64,000 bases of DNA from Luethyella okanaganae (GTDB lineage Bacteria > Actinomycetota > Actinomycetes > Actinomycetales > Microbacteriaceae): positions 186,001-250,000 of the forward strand of contig NZ_JBHSTP010000002.1 of assembly GCF_042660285.1 (NCBI RefSeq). The letters run 5' to 3'. Position 1 is the stretch's first letter, and each line of letters starts with the position of its first letter. Shown here piece after piece: positions 20,593 to 30,027 of this stretch. Position numbers and translations under genes: made by a program. The notes under the pieces are model-generated. The model searched no databases and was not told the origin of the DNA. It was given only the letters and a program-made list of their open reading frames with translations.

Positions 20593-21090
20593 TTACAATC
20601 TGAGGTCGCGGTCACCGTGTGGATCTGGCCGCCGGTCGGGGCCGTCGTCCGGGCTGGCTAGTTGTTCTCGGCGCTGCGCGCGGGCATGTTCTGCCGCGGC
20701 TTGTCGGGCTTCTGCTTCGGCATGTCGGTCGCGGATGGTCTGGGCGGCTTGTTCAGCGGGGAGGGTCGCGATGATACTGAGGCCGTCGCGGAGGCTCTCA
20801 GCGTGTTCGCGCCATTGAGACAGGAGCGTGTCTGCGCCGCCTCGCAGATACTGGCGTGCCGGTCCGTAGAGGCGTTTGCGAAGTTGTTCCCGCTCGACGA
20901 GATGACGGTTGGCGGCTTCGGTTGCGCGTGCCCGGGTTCGCGTAACATGTTCTTTCGCGGCTACCACCGTGGGGAGCGTGTCGGCGTGCTTCCTAGCGAC
21001 GGTCTCGGCCCACTCCTGCAGCCCGTCGGGGGTGTGCGGGGTGGTGCTCCATCGTTTCCGGACCCTTTCTTCAACGGTGGCACTCGTGCG
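20593..21090 (-). pseudogene. C-terminal fragment of a relaxase/mobilisation-like protein
   Basis: A continuous frame reads EERVRKRWSTTPHTPDGLQE, WAETVARKHADTLPTVVAAK and then a long, charged, Ala-rich helical region (RLYGPARQYLRGGADTLLSQ). This pattern resembles the C-terminal helical tails of actinobacterial conjugative relaxases, but no catalytic motif survives. The 5' part is lost at about 21090, where another truncated gene on the opposite strand begins. Together with the serine integrase it points to a decayed integrative element. Family assignment is tentative. Confidence 0.45.
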
Positions 21091-21353
21091 GTTGGCGGCA
21101 CCCGACGTGGGAATGGTACAGTGCCGCGTACGGTGCGGGGTTCAGCAAGAACGAGACCAAGGACCTCGCAGTCTGGGGCGGGGTCACGGGGTTCTGTGTC
21201 GCATTGCCCGGCCCCCTCGCCTTCGCATGCGGAATCGCCGGTGCCCAGTGGTTCTTGCAAGCCAGTCTTGCCGCCAACGCCAATGCATGCGTGTTCATCG
21301 CGGCGGTACCTGCGCCGCTGGCGCTCCGCTGGATCAGCAACAATTGCCGCTAG
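21090..21353 (+). pseudogene. 3' part of a small secreted or membrane protein of unknown family
   Basis: The frame reads WEWYSAAYGAGFSKNETKDL, then a hydrophobic Gly/Ala-rich stretch (VWGGVTGFCVALPGPLAFAC) and ends ISNNCR before TAG. It resembles small Gly/Ala-rich exported peptides of actinobacteria, with a bacteriocin-like look. There is no in-frame start upstream, since the sequence switches to the relaxase-like fragment on the other strand. It is therefore a headless remnant or requires a non-canonical start. Confidence 0.35.
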
Positions 21354-21429
21354 CACTGCGCATCTAGTCGAATAGCCTGGGTGGAGGAAGTTTGGGCCTC
21401 CCCTCAGGCTTCCCGGGAAGGAACTCACT

Positions 21430-21789
21430 TTGCTTTTAACTGCCGTACTCATTGCAGGACTCTGCATCGGGGTCCTGTCTGCCTGTGCTCGCGTGCCACA
21501 TCCGAGAATTGTGTCCGGCATCTGCGCCACAGTCTTGGCAGTGCTCGTCGCCCTTGCCTTGTTTATGCTCGATCCCTCGAACCTGTGGCTTGCGTTGACG
21601 TTCGTTGCCCTCGTCATCCTCGCGTCAGCGGCATACTCAACGCTGCTCTGGTCGAAGGAACTGGGCGAGACTGCACCGCGTGTGGGCGCCCTCTTCATGC
21701 AGGTGCTCTTTCGTCCGGGCTACGTACGACAGACCTATGAAGCTCGACGGTCAGAGCCCGTCAACGCCCATCCCCGGGACTACAACTAG
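21430..21789 (+). CDS. Small membrane protein of unknown function
   Basis: 119 aa with three hydrophobic segments (residues 2-18, 27-47, 52-70) and a polar tail ending HPRDYN. The TTG start at 21430 is preceded by GGAAGG at good spacing, the best start available. It lies in the decayed island and is one of the few intact frames there. No family recognised. Confidence 0.55.
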   Translation: MLLTAVLIAGLCIGVLSACARVPHPRIVSGICATVLAVLVALALFMLDPSNLWLALTFVALVILASAAYSTLLWSKELGETAPRVGALFMQVLFRPGYVRQTYEARRSEPVNAHPRDYN

Positions 21790-21815
21790 GCTAACGGGGA
21801 TCGGCTGATGCCAAG

Positions 21816-22000
21816 GTGAATGAATTGCGCACCTCCTACGTGACAGTCATCGTGGTTGCTGGCAGGAGTACTGTTCTCGGGATAGCAATTGCATCCACGA
21901 CCGGGCAGCACATCGGTGTCTTCCTGGTGCAGATGGCGTTTGCCGGTCTGTTGCGGCCTGGTACCTCCGCATCAAGAAGCGCTCCACCGCCAACAAGTAG
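21816..22000 (+). pseudogene. Two-helix membrane protein, frameshifted
   Basis: A GTG start gives NELRTSYVTVIVVAG and a second helix TGQHIGVFLVQMAFAGLL. The natural continuation AAWYLRIKKRSTANK-stop lies in another frame, so one indel near 21955 disrupts the gene. The product would be about 60 aa with a basic C-terminus. Confidence 0.5.
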
Positions 22001-22029
22001 TTCGCGACACGACCGCCCGAGGGCCCTGT

Positions 22030-22257
22030 GCTGAACGCGGCAACGGCTCGCAGGTGCTCTACAACTACCAGCCCCTGACCGACATCTCGACGTCCGACTA
22101 TGCCCCTCAACTCAGCGGAGGTAAGGCCCTCTTTCGCGCCAAGGTGACCGTCAAGCGCGGTCCCGCTCCCGGACTCGGAGGCAACTGGTCGACCAAAGAA
22201 GCCATCGCGTACTTCCGAGCCAACGGTGCCGGCGTCTACGCCTCCGGCTGGATGTAA
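22030..22257 (+). pseudogene. C-terminal fragment of an unrecognised protein
   Basis: Protein-like frame LYNYQPLTDISTSDYAPQLS, GGKALFRAKVTVKRG, ending GVYASGWM-TAA. No convincing start exists; upstream in-frame sequence is the out-of-frame part of the preceding broken gene. The interval 22258-22710 after it carries only a stem-loop. Confidence 0.35.
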
Positions 22258-22538
22258 CCTCCTCAGGGGAATGCAGTGTCGTCCCGCAACGGGGTGATCG
22301 CAGGGCAGCCCGCCGCCCCGCCGTCGGACCAGCCACCAACCCCGATTCCCGCGCAGCATCTCGTGGGGCGCCAGAAGAGGACCAGGCAACGACTGACCGT
22401 CACCGGTCCTGCTATCGTGACGGCACGGCCCCATCCGGGAATTCAGCGGTAACGCTTGCACCGATAGCCCACTTTGCCACCAGGATTGATGCAGGAAGCA
22501 ACGACCCGGGTGGTGAGCCAGAATCTGGCTGACCTTAC

Positions 22539-22561
22539 GGGGGTGCCGAATCGGCACCCCC
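22539..22561. terminator. Perfect 11-bp stem-loop GGGGGTGCCGA / TCGGCACCCCC
   Basis: Strong GC hairpin with almost no loop and no T-tract; it may terminate transcription from either side or be a recombination relic. Confidence 0.5.
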
Positions 22562-22710
22562 GAGCCGACTCCCATCTCGCGGCGTTGTCCGCCGCCACAA
22601 CTCCAATGGAGCGATATAGCACCTCGATGATCGTGCAAGCACCAGATGTGGTGGGTCAGGGTGCGCACCCGTCAGGTATGAACTCCCGCGTGCGGACCAC
22701 AGCCTGGACC

Positions 22711-22989
22711 ATGACGCCGCGATCGGATGAGTCCCGACGTGATGTACCCCGGCTCGGTGAGCCTCTGCGCGCGGCTCTGGCAGGGGCAGGCAGCGAACTC
22801 GCCGGGCGCAGCCGACGCGAACAAGGCCTGCCAGCGCACGTAGAGGATGCGGAAGCCGTGGCGGCGTTTGTTGAACTGTGGCAACGCCCCGACCCCTCCG
22901 CACGCCCGGTACCTGTGCGGATGCCGACGCCGGCCGCGGCCGGTAAGTGTCTCAACGCGTCCATATCAGGTCGACCCGGTGTGCCATGA
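22711..22989 (+). CDS. Small element-associated protein (low confidence)
   Basis: An ATG at 22711 opens a 92-aa frame with ELAGRSRREQGLPAHVEDAE and AVAAFVELWQRP. The RxxQGLPxHVED pattern resembles small proteins that actinobacterial integrative elements encode beside their recombinases. Its last 13 codons overlap the 3' end of the integrase remnant on the other strand. Function unknown. Confidence 0.4.
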   Translation: MTPRSDESRRDVPRLGEPLRAALAGAGSELAGRSRREQGLPAHVEDAEAVAAFVELWQRPDPSARPVPVRMPTPAAAGKCLNASISGRPGVP

Positions 22990-24504
22990 TCTCCTTCCTC
23001 AGCTCGGCGTGCCGGGCGTCATGGCCCTCGAGGGTCTCGCCCTTCCGACGGTTCGTGGTCGACGCCATCCCTCTCGGGTGCGCGTGGATCACAACCCGGT
23101 CCAACAGGAGCCTGGCGGCGTGATTCTGCCAGGCCGGGGTGTGCTCGGCCCATTCAGTGGCGACGGTGGCAACGTCAAACGCGGCTGTAGGCAGCAGCGC
23201 GGTCGTCTGCTCGATGACCGCCTGATTCTTCACGATGCAGTCCTGGATGCGGGCGCGTTGCCGTAGCCATGTCGCCCGATCCACCAGCCCGTCGTAGTGG
23301 TCATCATCCAGTCTGGACAGTGCGGCGCGGTCCGTGGCGAGTTGCTTCTGTACGTGTTTCGCTTCCTCGGACACCGTCGCCGCTCCGGTCAGGCGATCCA
23401 TGATCCCGGGCGCGGAGAACGCCTCGGTGAGTGCGCGAGAATCACAGCGTTCGTCTGGGCGAAGCTGATGCGCCGTGAGCATGCGCCCCGCTCGGGCATG
23501 CAACACACGTAGAAGTCGGATTGTTTGCGCATCACAATCCCGCACCGCTCGCAGCGGATCATTCCCGAAAACGGGTAGAGGCGCGTCCGCCCTCGCCTCT
23601 CGACCCGGTACGCATCACCCCGGGAGGCAATGACCTGGCCGACCTTCTCGAACACCTCTCGATCGAGGAGGGGCTCCCAGATCCCCTGCGTCGTCAACAC
23701 CACCTCTTTCGACAGGGAGCCGTCATCAAGGATCGGCCGGTACGTGCGGACCCCGGTGATCGCCGGGTTGGTGAGGATCTGCCGTAGTGCGGTGGTTGCC
23801 CATTTCGTTCCCTTCGCCGAGGGGATGTTCGCGTCGTTCCAATCCCGCACCACCCGGTACAAGCTGTCCCCGGCCAGAATCCTGTCCGCACCCTGCCGCA
23901 CCAAAACAGCGTCCTCCGGGACGGGGATGAGGGACGAGTCTTTCATCCGGTACCCGAACGGGGCCATCCCGCCATGCCAACGGCCATCCTCGGCCTGCTG
24001 CTGCGATGCCCGCTTCACCCGCCGCGCGGTATCCGCACTCGACTTATTGGCCATCGCCACCAACACCCTGGCCATTGCAACATCCGCATCGTTCTCCAAC
24101 CGCAGACTTCCGGTGGTCGAGCGCACCTGGAACCCGGCGAGAACCTTCGTATCGATCAGATCCTCCAAATCGCGCGGGTCACGCACAGCCCGGTCCAAGT
24201 CGTACGCGATCAACGCCTCCGCACCCCGCCGACCCAGCAGAGTGAGCAACTCCCGGAACTGCGGGCGGATCACCCGCCGCACCCGCTCACCGGTCGGCAG
24301 CGTTATCGTCTTCTGCTTATACGCCGATGTATCGTTCTCCCGAAACACCCGCACGACCTGCCATCCGAGCAAGTCCGCGAGAATACGGCAATCCTTCTCC
24401 TGCCGGTCCACGCCCTTCTCCAACCCGCCCGGATCGCTGCTGATCCGCACATATAGCACCACCCGCAGGGCCTTCTCCTGCGCTTCCTTTCGCCTTGCCA
24501 CCAT
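22952..24504 (-). pseudogene. Large serine recombinase (integrase), single frameshift
   Basis: ATG at 24504 (GGAAGG upstream) starts the catalytic domain with LRVVLYVRISSDPGGLEKGV, whose conserved Ser is in VRIS. The resolvase helices (AYDLDRAVRDPRDLEDLID) and the recombinase domain (NDANIPSAKGTKWATTALRQ) follow. A zinc-ribbon-like part comes next (MIRCERCGIVMRK, YVCCMPERGACSR). At about 23440 one base must be added or removed to go from TNAVILA to LTEAFSAPG; the second frame then encodes the coiled-coil C-terminus ending at 22952. It would integrate a mobile element site-specifically; the frameshift probably leaves it inactive. The interval 24505-24972 upstream holds no recognisable gene. 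Confidence 0.85.
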
Positions 24505-24972
24505 GAACTGCACCTTCCGTCGGGCGTCACTGTCGCCGCCTGTTCCAGTCATCCACGACTGGTGGTCACATCGCATCCGAGAGCTGGCTCGAGCCCTCGA
24601 GGCTGTGGCTCGCCGATACTCGACCACGGGAGTTCCCACATCGCTGCGCAGCCCTTCCGGCTTTCAAGCGAGGCGACAAAGCACCGGATCGTTCACGACG
24701 GTCGCGACGCGGATCCCTGCCGTGTCGAGTTCGATACTGGCGCGTGCGTCGGCAACCTCACCGACCAAGCAGTCCGGAGAGATTGTCACCCTCTCGCGGC
24801 GACAAGTCTCATCGTCTGGTGCCGACGCCAGGCTGAGCGGTGGGTCACCAACGATCGCTTAGGGCCGGCCTCATCAGATACGACATTCCCGCCTGGATCC
24901 CTTGAGAACCCGCCCGAAGAACTCCTCCTGCTCCGACACCGAAAGTTCACTGTGCGCCACTAGCCTGGTGCG

Positions 24973-26403
24973 ATGAGCGACTCCTCGGGGCGAGATGGCG
25001 ACGAGGCCGCCGAGGCCCGCACCCCCCGCAGCTTTCCGCCGACACCCCTGACCGGGGCGGATGCCGCAGCCGCGACAGTCGACATCGACACCGCCCAGGT
25101 AGCCGCCGTCGCCCAGCAAGGCGCCAGAAAGGGGCGCATCCTCGCCTGGGGGCTATGGGACTGGGGGTCCGCCGCGTTCGACGCCGTCGTCACGACCTTC
25201 GTCTTCTCGGTCTACCTCACGAGCGACGCCTTCGGCGACGAAGCGGACGTCGAGGCGCAGCTCGGCTGGGCGCTCGCCATCGCGGGTCTGATGATCGCCT
25301 TTCTCGCGCCGATCACGGGCCAGCGTTCCGACAGTTCGGGACGCCGCAAGCTCTGGCTCGCCGTCAACACCTACCTCGTGGTCGGCCTCACATTCGCGAT
25401 GTTCTTCGTGCAGCCGGAGCCGGGCTTCCTGCTGCTCGGCCTCTTTCTGCTGGCCGCCGGCAACGTGTTCTTCGAGTTCGCGGCCGTCAACTACAACGCG
25501 ATGCTCGCCCAGGTGTCGACGCCGAGGTCGATCGGCACGGTCAGTGGATTCGGCTGGGGTATGGGTTACATCGGCGGGATCGCACTACTGCTCATCATGT
25601 ACTTCGGTTTCATCCAGCCGGATGTCGGCTGGTTCGGGGTGACGGGCGAGAACGGCCTCTCGGTGCGCGTCACCATGCTGATCGCGGCGACCTGGTTCGG
25701 CCTCTTCGCCCTGCCCGTGCTGTTCGCCATACCGGAGAACGAGGCTCCGGCCGGTGCGCGGCGCGAACGGGTCGGCTTCTTCCGCTCCTACGCGGTGCTT
25801 GCCGGCGACATCGCGCGGCTCTGGAGGGAGAGCCGTCACACGGTGTTCTTCCTGTTGGCGAGCGCGGTCTTCCGCGACGGGCTCGTTGGGGTCTTCACCT
25901 TCGGCGGGGTGCTCGCGGCATCCGTCTTCGGCTTCTCGCCCCGCCAGGTGATCATCTTCGCGATCGCAGCGAACGTGGTCGCGGGTATCGCGACGATCAC
26001 GGTCGGAGTGCTCGACGACCGGCTCGGTGCGAAGCCCGTGATCATGGCATCCCTCATCGGGCTGATTGTGTGCGGCCTGATCGTGTTCTTCCTGCACGAC
26101 GGCGGCGAGCTCGTGTTCTGGACGGCCGGCCTCGCGCTCGCCGTGTTCGTGGGCCCGGCCCAGTCGGCGAGCCGGACGTTCCTGGCCCGGCTCATCCCGC
26201 CGGGGCGCGAGGGCGAGGTGTTCGGCCTCTATGCGACGACCGGACGCGCCGTGAGCTTCCTCGCCCCGATGGCCTTCGCGATCTTCGTCACCCTCGGAGG
26301 CTCCAGCTACTGGGGCATCCTCGGGATCGTGCTCGTGCTCGCCGTGGGCCTGGCTTTGCTGATTCCGGTCAACCCGCGCCAGAAGAGACTCTCGTCCCAC
26401 TGA
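24973..26403 (+). CDS. MFS transporter, UMF1 (vacuole effluxer Atg22-like) family
   Basis: 476 aa with a 55-residue polar N-terminus and about twelve membrane segments. GLWDWGSAAFDAVVTTFVFS is the typical UMF1 first helix; the segment RSDSSGRRKLW is the conserved loop between helices 2 and 3. Members are presumed exporters or permeases of amino acids or other metabolites, but the substrate is not known. The gene is monocistronic here, sitting between the decayed island and the sulfur block. Confidence 0.85.
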   Translation: MSDSSGRDGDEAAEARTPRSFPPTPLTGADAAAATVDIDTAQVAAVAQQGARKGRILAWGLWDWGSAAFDAVVTTFVFSVYLTSDAFGDEADVEAQLGWALAIAGLMIAFLAPITGQRSDSSGRRKLWLAVNTYLVVGLTFAMFFVQPEPGFLLLGLFLLAAGNVFFEFAAVNYNAMLAQVSTPRSIGTVSGFGWGMGYIGGIALLLIMYFGFIQPDVGWFGVTGENGLSVRVTMLIAATWFGLFALPVLFAIPENEAPAGARRERVGFFRSYAVLAGDIARLWRESRHTVFFLLASAVFRDGLVGVFTFGGVLAASVFGFSPRQVIIFAIAANVVAGIATITVGVLDDRLGAKPVIMASLIGLIVCGLIVFFLHDGGELVFWTAGLALAVFVGPAQSASRTFLARLIPPGREGEVFGLYATTGRAVSFLAPMAFAIFVTLGGSSYWGILGIVLVLAVGLALLIPVNPRQKRLSSH

Positions 26404-26431
26404 CTCCGCCCATCGCCGGCCGCCCCGTCTG

Positions 26432-26500
26432 CCAACTCACTTGAACCAACTCACAACTCACGTGAACCAACTCACAACTCACTGGAACCAACTCACTGGA
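26432..26500. repeat. 21-bp tandem repeat (ACCAACTCACAACTCACNTGA-like)
   Basis: Two full and two partial copies of a 21-base unit immediately before a large inverted repeat; no coding potential. Confidence 0.85.
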
Positions 26501-26574
26501 AGGGAGGCCTTCGCACGGAGAGGAGGCCCCAATCCGGAAAACTGACCTCTCCTCGATACGAAGGCCTCCCTTCC
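26498..26574. terminator. 77-nt nested inverted repeat, probable terminator
   Basis: Outer arms GGAAGGGAGGCCTTCG (26498-26513) and exact complement (26559-26574), 16 bp. Inside them are a second pair GGAGAGG/CCTCTCC. The folded RNA would be a long interrupted hairpin after the UMF1 gene; the symmetry would serve both strands. Confidence 0.65.
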
Positions 26575-26676
26575 GGGTGGCGCTGGCGCTGGAACCCTAG
26601 CGAACCACGAACCGCGGCGGCGTCACGAATCGAGATACTGTGAGCGGTCGGGCCACGACGACATGACAATGAGGGC

Positions 26677-27396
26677 ATGAACACAACACTCCCGGCGCTC
26701 GTGGGCATCTCCCACGGCACCTCGTCGCCCGCGGGCCAGGCCGCGGTCGCCGGGCTCATGCGCGCCGTCTCCCACAACCGACCCGACCTCCATACGGCAC
26801 TCGGCCATGTGGACGTACAGCTCCCCGACGTCACCCAGGTGCTGGCGGAGCTGACTCCCGGCCGTTCCGCGATCGTCGTGCCCCTTCTGCTCTCGGCCGG
26901 CTTCCACGTTCACGTCGACCTCGGCCGCGCCGTGCGGGCCGAACCCAGCCGCCGAGTCGCACTCGCCGACGCCCTCGGCCCGGACGATCGACTGGTCGAT
27001 GTGCTGCGGTATCGCCTCACTCAGGCTGGAGCAACCGACGACGACACCCTCGTGCTCGCCGCCGCAGGTTCGAGCGACGCACGCGCCGTGGCGGACTGCC
27101 GGGCCGTCGCCGAGCGCCTGACCGAGGCATCCGGCCGCGTCGTCACCCTCGGATTCCTCTCCGCCGCGAAACCGCGCCTCGAAGCGGCGATCGCCGCCGC
27201 GCGTACCGAACACCCAGACAGCCGTGTCGTCGCGAGCAGCTATCTGCTCGCCCCCGGCTACTTCCAGGCGCTCGCCGAGAAGGCCGGCGCCGATGTGACG
27301 ACCGCGCCGCTCCTCGTCGACACCGAACCCGTGCCGCCCGGCCTCGTCGAACTGGTGCTCGACCGCTATCTGACCGCGGCGAACCGGTCATTTTAG
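26677..27396 (+). CDS. Sirohydrochlorin chelatase-like protein (CbiX family)
   Basis: 239 aa, two repeated CbiX-type half domains. The first opens PALVGISHGTSSPAGQAAVA with the metal-binding His of the family, and a second His-containing loop is VVPLLLSAGFHVHVD. The second half starts LVLAAAGSSDARA. Such enzymes insert Fe2+ into sirohydrochlorin, the last step of siroheme synthesis. It stands directly before the siroheme-dependent sulfite reductase and complements the CysG-like protein encoded at 35707, supporting the iron-inserting role. Confidence 0.85.
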   Translation: MNTTLPALVGISHGTSSPAGQAAVAGLMRAVSHNRPDLHTALGHVDVQLPDVTQVLAELTPGRSAIVVPLLLSAGFHVHVDLGRAVRAEPSRRVALADALGPDDRLVDVLRYRLTQAGATDDDTLVLAAAGSSDARAVADCRAVAERLTEASGRVVTLGFLSAAKPRLEAAIAAARTEHPDSRVVASSYLLAPGYFQALAEKAGADVTTAPLLVDTEPVPPGLVELVLDRYLTAANRSF

Positions 27397-27568
27397 ACCG
27401 CTGCGCGGCAGGCCGCGCGCGTGTGACGCCACGCTACATTCTGAGACCGGCTGTGACGTGACCCCTGGCGGCGGGGATTCACCATGGCCTACCGTCGCTC
27501 CCATCCCTTCCGGCGCAGTAGACCGCCTTCGCGCCGGAGAACACCGGGGAACATTGAGGAGCAGAACC

Positions 27569-29284
27569 GTGTCAACCAAGCTGACGGAAGCGACGGATCG
27601 ACCGGTGCGCCCAGTCGGGCGCCCTGCAGCACGGCCGCACGGCCAATGGAAGGTCGACGGCGCCACCCCTTTGAACGGCAACGAGGAGTGGAAGCAGCAG
27701 GACGGCGGGCTCAATGTGCGCGAGCGCATCGAGCAGGTCTACTCCAAGCAGGGTTTCGACTCGATCGACGGGACGGACCTCCATGGCCGCTTCCGCTGGT
27801 GGGGGCTGTACACGCAACGCAAGCCCGGCATCGACGGCGGAAAGACAGCAACCCTCGAACCGCACGAACTCGAAGACAGCTATTTCATGCTGCGGGTGCG
27901 CATCGACGGGGGCCAGTTGAGCACCGAGCAGTTGCGCGTCATCGGCACGATCTCCACCGAGTTCGGGCGTGACACCGCCGATCTCACCGACCGGCAGAAC
28001 ATCCAGCTCCATTGGATCCGGGTCGAGGACGTGCCCGAGATCTGGCGCCGGCTCGAAGCCGTCGGCCTCGGCACGACGGAAGCGTGCGGCGACGTGCCGC
28101 GCGTCGTGCTCGGTTCCCCCGTCGCCGGCATCGCCGCCGACGAGCTGATCGACCCCACCCTGCAGATCGAGGAGATCACCGCCAAGTACATCGGCGACCC
28201 CGAGCTCGCCAACCTGCCGCGCAAGTTCAAGTCGGCCATCACCGGGCACCCCAGCCAAGACGTTGTGCACGAGATCAACGACGTCGCCTTCCTCGCGGTG
28301 CGGCATCCAGAGCTCGGCATCGGCTACGACGTATGGGTCGGCGGTGGACTCTCCACCAACCCGCGTCTCGCCGAACGGCTCGGCGCCTTCGTCGAACCCC
28401 ACCGGGTGGCGGATGTCTGGTATGGAGTCACCGCCATCTTCCGCGACTACGGCTACCGTCGGCTGCGCAACAAGGCCCGCCTGAAGTACCTGTTGGCCGA
28501 TTGGGGCGTCGAGAGGTTCCGGGAGGTGCTCGAGAACGAGTACCTCGACGCGCCACTGCCCGACGGGCCCGCCGCTCCGCGCCCGGAGACCCAGGGCGAC
28601 CACGTCGGGGTCCACCGTCAGAAGGACGGTCGTTTCTACATCGGCGTCGCCCCGACCGTCGGACGTGTGTCCGGCAGCATCCTCACCTCCATCGCCGATG
28701 CGCTGGAGGCGCACGGCTCCGCCCGGTTGCGCACCACGCCGCATCAGAAGCTCGTCATCCTCGATGTAGCCGAAGAGCACGTCGAACCGCTCATCGCCGA
28801 GCTGGATGCCCTCGGGCTCTCGGCCCGGCCCAGCCTGTTCCGTCGTTCGACCATCGCGTGCACGGGCATCGAGTTCTGCAAACTCGCGATCGTCGAGACC
28901 AAAGCCACGGCTGCCGAGGCCATCGCCGAACTCGAGCACCGTCTCACCGACATCGAGGTGCCGCATCCGATCACGCTGCACGTGAACGGATGCCCTAACT
29001 CCTGCGCGCGCATCCAGACCGCGGACATCGGACTCAAGGGCCAGCTCCTGCCCGACGGCAACGGCGGCCAGGAGCCGGGCTTCCAGGTGCACCTCGGCGG
29101 CGGCCTCGCCTCCGTGGACCGCGAGGAGGCCGGTCTCGGTAGGACCGTGCGCGGCCTCAAGGTGACCGCGGCCGATCTCGCCGACTACGTGGAGCGCATC
29201 GTGCGCCGCTTCCTCGATGAGCGCACCGAGGGCGAGACCTTCGCGGAGTGGGCGCACGGCGCCGACGAGGAGTCCTTGCGATGA
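27569..29284 (+). CDS. sir: Ferredoxin-dependent sulfite (or nitrite) reductase
   Basis: 571 aa, soluble siroheme/4Fe-4S enzyme that reduces sulfite to sulfide with six electrons. Two NIR_SIR half-domains are visible. The cluster ligands are CTGIEFC (Cys-x5-Cys) and NGCPNSC (Cys-x3-Cys) in the C-terminal half. The GTG start at 27569 follows GAGGAG at 7-base spacing and gives the usual N-terminus. It overlaps cysH by ATGA. Context with cysHDN, FprA and a ferredoxin makes sulfite rather than nitrite the likely substrate. The preceding 170 bases include a candidate CCGGCGC/GCGCCGG hairpin in the leader. Confidence 0.9.
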   Translation: MSTKLTEATDRPVRPVGRPAARPHGQWKVDGATPLNGNEEWKQQDGGLNVRERIEQVYSKQGFDSIDGTDLHGRFRWWGLYTQRKPGIDGGKTATLEPHELEDSYFMLRVRIDGGQLSTEQLRVIGTISTEFGRDTADLTDRQNIQLHWIRVEDVPEIWRRLEAVGLGTTEACGDVPRVVLGSPVAGIAADELIDPTLQIEEITAKYIGDPELANLPRKFKSAITGHPSQDVVHEINDVAFLAVRHPELGIGYDVWVGGGLSTNPRLAERLGAFVEPHRVADVWYGVTAIFRDYGYRRLRNKARLKYLLADWGVERFREVLENEYLDAPLPDGPAAPRPETQGDHVGVHRQKDGRFYIGVAPTVGRVSGSILTSIADALEAHGSARLRTTPHQKLVILDVAEEHVEPLIAELDALGLSARPSLFRRSTIACTGIEFCKLAIVETKATAAEAIAELEHRLTDIEVPHPITLHVNGCPNSCARIQTADIGLKGQLLPDGNGGQEPGFQVHLGGGLASVDREEAGLGRTVRGLKVTAADLADYVERIVRRFLDERTEGETFAEWAHGADEESLR

Positions 29285-30027
29285 CCACCGCACTCGCCCC
29301 GCGCGCGGCCGACCGGCTGCGGACCGCCGAGGATCTCCAGGCCCTCGTCGAGGTCGGTCAGCGCGAGCTAGGCGAAGAAGCAGGCGCCAAGGCATCCGCC
29401 GCCCGGGTCGTCGAATGGGTGGCCGAGAACTTCTCGGTGGATGCCGTGGCCGTGGCCTGCTCGATGGCCGACGCCGTGCTACCGCACCTCGTCGCCCAGC
29501 ACCTGCCGGGAGTCGACGTGCTGTTCCTCGACACCGGCTACCACTTCGTCGAGACCACCGCCACTCGCGACGAGGTCTCTCGCACCTTGGAGGTGCGGGT
29601 CGTCGATGTCCTGCCGGAGCAAACCGTGGCAGAGCAGGATGCGCAGTATGGCGCAGAGCTCTTCGCACGCGACCCGGCTCAATGCTGCGCGCTACGCAAA
29701 GTCGCTCCGCTGCAACAGGCCCTCGCGGGTTACGAGCTGTGGTTCACCGGGGTTCGCCGCGATGAGGCGCCGACGCGCGCGACCACTCCACTCGTGGCGT
29801 GGGACGAGCGCAACGGGGTGGTCAAGGTCAATCCGCTCGCCGCGTGGAGCTTCGACGAGTTGCTCGACTACGCCGGACAGCATTCCGTTCCCGTGAACCT
29901 GCTCATGGCCAATGGTTATCCGTCGATCGGCTGTGCACCGTGCACCCAGCCCGTCGCCGCTGGCCAGGACCCCCGTTCCGGCCGCTGGGCCGGGCTCGCC
30001 AAGACCGAATGCGGACTGCATCTATGA
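29281..30027 (+). CDS. cysH: Phosphoadenylyl/adenylyl-sulfate reductase
   Basis: 248 aa. Reduces APS (or PAPS) to sulfite. Paired cysteines CCALRKVAP in the middle and GCAPCTQP near the end are the four ligands of a 4Fe-4S cluster, the mark of APS-specific reductases. The C-terminal ECGLHL carries the catalytic cysteine. The start ATG overlaps the sir stop (ATGA) and the stop overlaps cysD (ATGA), so production is coupled. Confidence 0.93.
   Translation: MTTALAPRAADRLRTAEDLQALVEVGQRELGEEAGAKASAARVVEWVAENFSVDAVAVACSMADAVLPHLVAQHLPGVDVLFLDTGYHFVETTATRDEVSRTLEVRVVDVLPEQTVAEQDAQYGAELFARDPAQCCALRKVAPLQQALAGYELWFTGVRRDEAPTRATTPLVAWDERNGVVKVNPLAAWSFDELLDYAGQHSVPVNLLMANGYPSIGCAPCTQPVAAGQDPRSGRWAGLAKTECGLHL

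Noticed and set aside
24562..24963. 133-codon plus-strand frame between the integrase and UMF1 genes
   Set aside because: No ribosome site, no family resemblance and coding statistics like its antisense; treated as non-coding.
27397..27568. Cysteine-leader peptide or SAM-type riboswitch before sir
   Set aside because: No Cys-rich mini-frame with a stop and no riboswitch core is visible; only a 7-bp hairpin, too weak to claim.
27572..29668. 698-codon minus-strand frame opposite sir and cysH
   Set aside because: Arg/Gly/Pro-rich shadow translation; sir carries complete cluster motifs on the plus strand.
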